Source: Dichomitus squalens LYAD-421 SS1
Taxonomy: Eukaryota; Basidiomycota; Agaricomycetes; Polyporales; Polyporaceae
Length of the DNA stretch: 43,412 nt
Reading direction: 5' to 3'
Assembly: GCF_000275845.1 (NCBI RefSeq)
Contig: NW_006766923.1
Span: forward strand, 1-43,412
Both the position numbers and the translations under genes were made by a program. The notes under the pieces are model-generated. The model was given only the letters and a program-made list of their open reading frames with translations, did no database searches and had not been told where the DNA came from. Shown here in pieces: positions 37,101-43,412 of this stretch (positions are counted from its first letter, which is position 1; every line of letters begins with the position of its first letter).

Positions 37101-37915
37101 TCGTCGGACCCGTGCCCCACGATCCGGAGCGCCCAAACGCGCGTGGCAAAGTAGGGCGCGATGTATGCGTCTAGCGTACTTCGCGGGAGAGCAACAAACG
37201 AAACACCGGCAGGGTGCAACTCGAGGAGCTCCCCGGGGTGAATCCCATACCAAGAAAGAGAGAAGCGGTCTTCGAGGATCTGGGTGGTAGAGAAAGTGAG
37301 AAGAATGTATGCGTTCACGTCGTAGCTCGCACTCGAGCTCGTGAGCGCATCCAGGAGGGGAAGACGGGCGGTGGATAAAGAATCGGAGGTTGAGGATGTA
37401 GAGGGGCGGGCGTTGTATTTGTAACGATGCGCGTCCGTGAAGGACTTGGTGATGTTCACATCGTCATCGTCGTCTAGGTCCAGGTCCAGGTCCAGGTCCC
37501 CCGAGTGCTCGGTGTCACTTGACTCGCCTGAGCTGGGGGCGGAGGCGTATAGAGGTTGAGCTTTGCGAAGAGTGGGTGTAGCGAAGGTGATAGGGGACAA
37601 TGAGCGACGGCGTGCCTTGCGTGGGGAGACGGAGATAGCGCGAGGGTTGTGGTCGGGGTCGGAGGCGCTCCTGGAGAACTTGTGGAGGAGGAAGAGCTTG
37701 AGAGAGGCGATGGTCCAGGAGGGGTCGACGTGAGTGACAAGCCATTGGTCTGTACAGACTGAGGAGCGCAATGTCGTGGATGAACGTCGCGGGGAATTGA
37801 ATTAAGCAATCGACCATTAATGAGCGTCAATGTCATTTTAAGTCCAAGATTGCTGAGCCTGGGAGGACATACCATGTCTGCACGCAATACGGAGGGACTT
37901 TGCGTCGGCCACCAT
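34182..37915 (-). CDS. PH-domain protein with long disordered C-terminus
   Basis: Predicted 1125-residue cytoplasmic or membrane-peripheral protein. Exons in coding order: 37915-37873, 37758-36965, 36821-36260, 36160-34182. Residues about 1-170 begin MVADAKSLRIACRHVCTDQW and may form a Ras-association/ubiquitin-like fold. A pleckstrin-homology domain starts near residue 258 (VEWKERWAIIHQGVFSLCKE) and ends near 455-480 (AVWIVLDMLGSSACSHILRIL). A long Ser/Gly-rich insert with WWRRGSRD interrupts the PH core. The remainder is Ser/Pro-rich and probably disordered, with an acidic patch (FGEDDEDDDDYADDEAAEEE). A DLDLDLDLDDDDD run lies near residue 90. The RA assignment is tentative; PH is inferred from pattern. 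A role in lipid or small-GTPase signalling would fit but is not shown. Confidence 0.8.
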
Positions 37916-39663
37916 GGCGGCGGCGATGGTCGAGGAGGAGAGCAGGCAATGAGGCAGAAAGGGTGGCGGGCAGACTGGCCGTCGCTACTACTCGTCCTCA
38001 CGGCGCTCACGGCCCTGATCCCCCTGCCGGCGGCATCCTCTCCCCGCCCCGCCACATGCACCGCCACCCGGACCCGCCACCTCACAGCGGGTTGTATGTA
38101 TATCCCTCCGTTCCCCAACACTCATCGTCCATGCAATGCCTTCACAGGTCTCCCCTGGGCATACCAGTACCTTCTGAGTCAGGACGACGCTCCTCAGCCT
38201 CGTTTTCGTAATGCGTCAAGATGACAACACTAACATCACACATCGGAGCTTCCAGCGTGTCTCGATCTACCATCTGCCGCACCCGAAACACCGCGAGCCC
38301 GATTACAGCCCAAGTGCGCAGGTCTCCACCCCCATTGGCCATCTACAGAACTTATAGAAGCTCAACTAAGGACAGTAGGTTTGCGCCCGTGTAGAATTCC
38401 TGATCCCAGCGTTCTCCGTTCACACCGTAGTGCCACATCCGGCGGCGACGGCCACTCTGCCCGCTCGTTCGACGGGCTGAAAGTCACTATCTGCGGCTGC
38501 GCATATGCACGCAATGGTGGTCCATGTACTACCTATGTAGACTCTGGCGGGAGAGTAGGGGTCAGGAGCGCAAATCTCACAGTGCTACCTCCTCGAGTCA
38601 GCCACACCAACCCGACACTCCTCGCATCGGAATGGCTCCTCAACATCGATTTGCAACCATCTGTTTGTGACGTTCCTTGATTCGCGTGTGCAAATGATCT
38701 GCAGCCTGAGGTGCCTCAGCAACACTCTGATGCGAACGGTGCGGCCACGTGACCCATCTTTCTCGAGCGATGATGCTTATAAACGACAGCGTATCGCGGT
38801 GAATGCCCTGTTCGATTGTCGCTCACGGATAAACGCTAGGTATACCCGTGCTGCAACGCTTCTTGAGCACCGCTCGAGGTGCTATGGTCCATCTGTCAAC
38901 GAGCACGCTGGGGTTCTTCCGAGTTCCTCACGTCAGCTGCTGGTTCGGTCACTAGCGTTAGCCGCGAGAGTATCAGGACAAGTCGACGGATGTTTTTCGG
39001 TTGTGTCCGGCAACCGTTTCGAATGGGTTCATTGTGGTATGTGCGACCCACAAGCTGAACGTATGTGATTGTGATACCATGTGCCATGTGCAGGCTAGGG
39101 GAGACTCTCTACGTTTTGCCCCTTGGGCAACGTTTCATCCATGCCTCTGGATTTTAAAGTTCCAGGTGTGCGTTCACATCCACTCAGTGGCAAGGTTTTT
39201 GGATTTACAGCACTATTTAACACTTCCTTGGAATTTAGCAAGGGAGCAGACGATGCGATCTACGAAAGTCGATGTACACGGAGAGGTTATAACGTCCCGA
39301 GGGACAGATTCCATACTCAATGACCTGCTGGTTCCTCTCAGAAAACATGTTGATATCCACTTCGGACTCGAGTGTGATGCTTACAACCTTCGATTCTGAA
39401 TAGCTTACGCCTCCGCTGAGTAATCGTATGTAATGCAAGGTAGGGCATACAACAGCTTCCCCTCTGTATAGTGTTCACGAATAGTTGGTGTTCCTCCCCT
39501 TCATCCGGCTTATGAAGCAGCTCACAGACGACAACGATCTTCTGAGCTGCTGTGGCGTTCTGATTCGCTTTGTGCGAGACTTGTCATGTGCTGTCCTGAA
39601 AACATAGAGTGATTGAATATAATGGCAGTGTCCTTTGCTTCGTTGATATGTGAAACACCGTGG
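37916..39663. other. Intergenic, nothing recognised
   Basis: No conserved protein could be followed in any frame between the PH gene start and the 3' end of the membrane-protein gene. Short open frames on both strands do not assemble across introns. Confidence 0.5.
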
Positions 39664-41024
39664 TCAATTGGGGAGCGGTTCATTGCAACTATCACAATGA
39701 TAGTAGTCGGATAGATGGCCTAGTACAGGAGATATATGATGAGCCTTCTCTATGACTTGGAAGGCTATGATGCTAGGAACACTAACGGTTATAGGGAAAA
39801 GGCATCCATCGGTCAAGTACCACCCGGTCTGGGCGAAAGCACTTGCATTGCTTGTCACTTCAAGCGGCCTGCTGAGCTGGTATACTACGAGAAATATCTG
39901 TGGCAAGTCGTGAGCCTACGGCAGGTCCTGAAAAGTCAACTACTAGAACAGTGCTTACGAGTAGAGCACAATAGATCGTACCGGATTCGACAAGTAGAGC
40001 AAGTGCTTTGAGAGTGCGTGTCTTGGTGCCATCTGAACCAACATGTTTCTGCAAGAGGCGTCTATGCCCCCTAGGTACATTTGGGTTAGTAGGGTCACAT
40101 GCTGTTTAAGAGCACGATCAAAACGTTCACCATGCTTTATAAGCGATCAACGATGTTGCCAGTATGTTCACACTCATAGTGAGGACTACAAATGCGTCCG
40201 CAAAACCATCTACGCCAATCAGGATCTGGAGATGAAGTGAGGGTCCGGTCTCTGATTTGTGAACTTCTAACACGCCGATTACTGTGAACCCAATATGAGA
40301 GATGAATACTAAATTTAGATCACGACAACCAACCTAGCGTTAAAGTCAGGAGCAAAGGCCCAACTATATAAACAATTCTGTTGCGCCAAACAACGCACGC
40401 GCGCCACCACACTACTCCATCTCCTATGAGGATCTATGTCCAGGCAATGTCAGGAGGTCCTCATGTCATAATAATGCAGTAGATCCTGACATTTAGTCCA
40501 CCCGTTGCGGTCATCATCCACGATTGTACTTTGACGTTCCTTTCCAGCGAAGCAATACTATGACTCCGGTCGTATGTGGCCGAGACTACGCCATTGGTGA
40601 CCTCCGAAATGAGATGGCCGACGCCCAACCGGCTCCATACAAGTGTGCACATGTAGACGGTGGTAGAGGTATAAAGAATCAGAGTGCTGAGCAATAGCAG
40701 CGAGACTGAGTATCGGGAAGATAGTCCCTGACGACTGGTTTGAATGCTCCATCAGTGTTTCCCGTCAAGATTTTTCTTGAGATGAAGAGCTCCGCACGCA
40801 AGAAATATTATCGCCGCAACGACCAGCGCAGTCAGGAAACCTAGTGTCCTGTCAATGGAGATTGAGGAAGACGATGCAAGCTGCGCACCATGTGTTACAC
40901 TCGCCACAAATAGCTGAATATCTGACTGTGTTCCGCTACCGGCAAAGTATACAGCGACTGTAAAGGCGAACTCGTTGATGGAAGGTGTACTAATGACCGG
41001 CATAGCCGAGTCGCCGCCAGACAT
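39664..41024 (-). CDS. Multi-pass (7TM-type) membrane protein of Agaricomycetes
   Basis: Unnamed integral membrane family expanded in mushroom-forming fungi; function unknown, possibly receptor-like. Predicted 355 residues. Exons in coding order: 41024-40798, 40734-40491, 40433-40334, 40281-40131, 40070-39959, 39897-39664; the five introns are 52-63 bases. Hydrophobic segments: TLGFLTALVVAAIIFLA, YSVSLLLLSTLILYTSTTVYM, a third around LNILIGDGVVWWRACVVWR, then IVYIVGPLLLTLTL, AFVVLTMSVNILATSLIAYKAW, ALALLVESGTIYCALLIFLVVY, and a last near LFPITVSVPSIIAFQVI. The order IGDGVVWWR, LIAYKAW and LVESGTIY is the recognisable family signature. No single open frame covers it. The first exon and its start are the weakest part: they rest on one consistent GT-AG join and one hydrophobic segment. 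Confidence 0.66.
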
Positions 41025-41239
41025 TGTAGCTACAGGAATGCTGCACACCGCCTACGTGCGAAGAGGAGTGAAGAGCTTCCGTGCGACAAAGTACTAGATA
41101 TGACATGACAGGAATAGTGCCGAAGCAGCCGTTGATCATGTTTGAGCTCATTATCTGTCCGCGTCTGGCACCTGGTACCTGACAGAAGCCTCGATCCCAG
41201 CGAAGAGGAAGCCAAAGATAGCGCCGACCTACATCAGCA

Positions 41240-41400
41240 AATGTGCGAAACCGTGCCAGCGGCAATGCCACGCGTGCCGAGAATTGTAACGCCAAAATTG
41301 GCAAGCAGGGAATTGGAATACATAAGCTTGCCGTTGTCAACCTTGGCGGGGCGAGGCGATTTATAAGGCCGTCAAGGACTCTGATAGCAGTGACATTGCA
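41240..41400 (-). pseudogene. Possible relic of a DUF6534-type membrane protein
   Basis: In one minus-strand frame NGKLMYSNSLLANFG resembles the 'LGKLYxNSLLATLN' end of the basidiomycete DUF6534 membrane family. In a different frame just upstream, TAIRVLDGLI resembles its 'TDxxLDxLI' segment. The sequence normally between them, including at least two membrane helices, is missing. It is read as a truncated remnant. The resemblance is short and from memory, so confidence is low. Confidence 0.3.
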
Positions 41401-43412
41401 TACAAGAGGCTTACCATATATATATCATCTAATAGCCATTCTTTGACATGCGTACTGAAATGTAACCAGATGTACACAGGCCCAGGAGAGACCGTCCCGG
41501 GAGGCCTCTACATTCGCTGTCGCTCAAATTGCCGCGCGTTCAGTGCAAGCACAGCGTCGATCGGCTCCTTCGCCCGCGGTGACACTCCACTACCTTGCCT
41601 GTTACCACTACCACCATCTCTCATCGTGTTCCGCTCTATCCGAGCGTGCTTCGACCGGTCTCTCTCCTGCCAGATCGTTCTCCTCCTTCAGCCCCCCAAG
41701 TCCACGACTACTCGCATGTCCAGCGCACGATCAGTGTCTGACGCTACTGCGTCACCATCCAAGTCATCCATGCCTCCATCGAATGCGATTGCGAACCCCC
41801 TTACCGAAGGTGGGTAGGAGGACGTTGTTGGGACAATCAAAGAAGCAAGTGTCGTCTCCTCGAGCAGCATATCAACGGTACGCGGTTGTCCTGGCCGGAA
41901 GAGCATTGGGTTAGGGTTAAGGCGGCAGATCGTGGCCCAGCTGCAAGACATTGGCAGGCGTGATGTCATAGCTCACGACCTGTCATGGTCTTTGTCTTTT
42001 CGTCAAAAGCCTGGGCGAGCACACAGATAAGTCGTCACCCCTTTCCTTGCATCTCCCACCATCAAGCTCATCACCTGCTCAAAGAAACCCCACCATCGCG
42101 GACCTGACTGGTCTGGTTGCTACAGCGGCAAGCAGACTATCTTCATACTCTAGCTGCATTTGACTTCATTGTAGCGGTGGTTTGTACCATATACCACCAA
42201 TAACTTGTGCTAACGGGAAGGTATAGTCCATCTGTTTGTGCGCATACAGTAGACCCTAGCCTCACATCGGTGCTCGGCATCAGGTCCGCGGATTTATACC
42301 TCAAACACCTTACAACGGGCCTGGCGGAGGCGCATGCGGACGTCGTGGATGCGGGAGCAGGTGCATCGAGTTGCGGAGATGAGCCTGCCAAATTGGTATG
42401 TGGATGCGCTCGCTGCGGAAGGTGTGTCATCATTGCCTTGCCCTGCAGGTCTGTGCAGCTCGCGCATTGGACGCGGTCACGAATAGCAGCTGACAACAGC
42501 GGGGTTCGCTCGGTTTGGCCTCAATGGACAGTGCTGTGCCACCTCACGTGCGCGTAGCTCACCCAGGACGCCTATGGGGTCATCCAGTGAGACACTCCGA
42601 ATATCGTCGAGACCTGGCCCTGCCTTATACTACTCCCGCTCCGTGCCGCTCCTAACCCCTCTGACACCTGCGAGCATAGTTATCGAGATGGCGAAGAAGG
42701 CGGAGGCCCAGTGAAAACCCCGCCTATTGCCAACGATTGCTGCCTATTGTCATCTAATGCCGTCTTTTCTGAGCGATTTGGATGACAGCTCGGCGTCTAA
42801 AGCGGCTCGATTCATATATCGATTGGCTCGTTTTATATATACAATGGACCATTTGACGTCGATCGAAAGTATCAAACGGGTCTTCGACGTATATACTACT
42901 GTTGCATCCATGTCCACTATATATACTGCCTGTGTGCCAACCTACGGTTTTCCGACCATATCCATTCTTACGTCGTCTTCGATCTCGTCCCTGGCTCCTT
43001 TGTCCATGACGCCATCGGTGTCCGCGACACTCTTATAAAGGTGGGCGATGGCCGGCCTCCCGTCTCTGCGCCCTTTCTTCCCTCCTCTCACCATCCCTTC
43101 CTGTCCTTGGGTACACTCACAGTGAGGCTAACAGGTAGGGCATCGCTGTCTCAGTCTGTACATGTCACACACAGGTGAGTGGGCTAGTCGCTGTCGTACA
43201 GCATACAGGTAAGTCGCACACGAGGTTATTGCACAGGGAGCAAAGAGCGCGTGAGGCAATGCAGCAGTACTTAGTGATAGGTCACTGAATGTCGTCGCAC
43301 GGGTGCGGGGAGTAGCGTACTATTATGTAATCCGAGAATTGTACTGTAGAGTAGCCACCTATAAATATCCTCGTCCATGCTCGATCTAGAACCGGATGAA
43401 GCATATGAACTT
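41401..43412. other. Window end, no supportable gene
   Basis: No conserved protein was found. The right arm of the long inverted repeat lies at 42703-42866. A TATAAA at 43034-43039 followed by CT-rich sequence may be the promoter of a plus-strand gene beyond the window. Confidence 0.45.
42703..42866 (+). repeat. Right arm of a long-range inverted repeat
   Basis: Matches the reverse complement of 300-487, starting at ggcccagtgaaaaccccgcc and ending at gacgtcgatcg, about 42 kb away in inverted orientation. The sequences have diverged by substitutions and one gap of about 20 bases, so they are not a recent event. No target-site duplication or terminal inverted repeat could be fixed by eye. Confidence 0.75.

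Noticed and set aside
41905..41925. gggttagggttaagg, resembling telomere repeat TTAGGG
   Set aside because: Only about two units in the middle of ordinary sequence; too short to be an interstitial telomere tract.

Overview
The window looks like nuclear DNA of a filamentous basidiomycete, most likely a wood- or litter-decaying agaricomycete such as a polypore. Genes are monocistronic and interrupted by many 50-70 bp GT-AG introns. Several protein families are typical of Agaricomycetes: an unnamed multi-pass membrane family, a fungal kinase-like family, and a zinc-cluster factor with a GPPPPG insert. There are no bacterial features. All gene models were spliced by eye from frame continuity, splice consensus and family conservation.

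Layout. Positions 1-8361 hold no gene I can support, only a 53 bp tandem duplication, a C-run/TATA segment and GC-rich random ORFs. A Zn2Cys6 transcription factor (+) lies at 8362-10883. Next come a kinase-like pseudogene (-) and a diverged second copy of the factor's 3' end at 12.2-12.6 kb. An SDR oxidoreductase (+) at 13464-14993 converges on a secreted GH92 alpha-mannosidase (-) at 15277-18646. A retroelement relic (-) sits near 20.3-20.8 kb. An MFS anion:cation symporter (-) at 21314-23800 is divergent from a large AAA ATPase (+) at 26570-29508. A second secreted GH92 mannosidase (+) at 30317-33819 follows and converges on a 1125-residue PH-domain protein (-) at 34182-37915. A six-exon multi-pass membrane protein (-) lies at 39664-41024, with a relic of another membrane family behind it. 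The last 2 kb shows no gene.

Function. The two GH92 enzymes are exo-acting alpha-mannosidases predicted to be exported, where they would release mannose from N-glycans or mannoproteins. A Dal5/Tna1-type organic-anion importer, an oxidoreductase and a zinc-cluster regulator are nearby. This could be a loose nutrient-acquisition neighbourhood, but co-regulation is inference. The GH92 pair is the most informative feature: their exon structures match almost exactly except that the minus-strand copy lacks seven introns.

Two sequence blocks near the window ends (about 0.30-0.49 and 42.70-42.87 kb) are inverted, diverged copies of each other and are best read as copies of a dispersed repeat.
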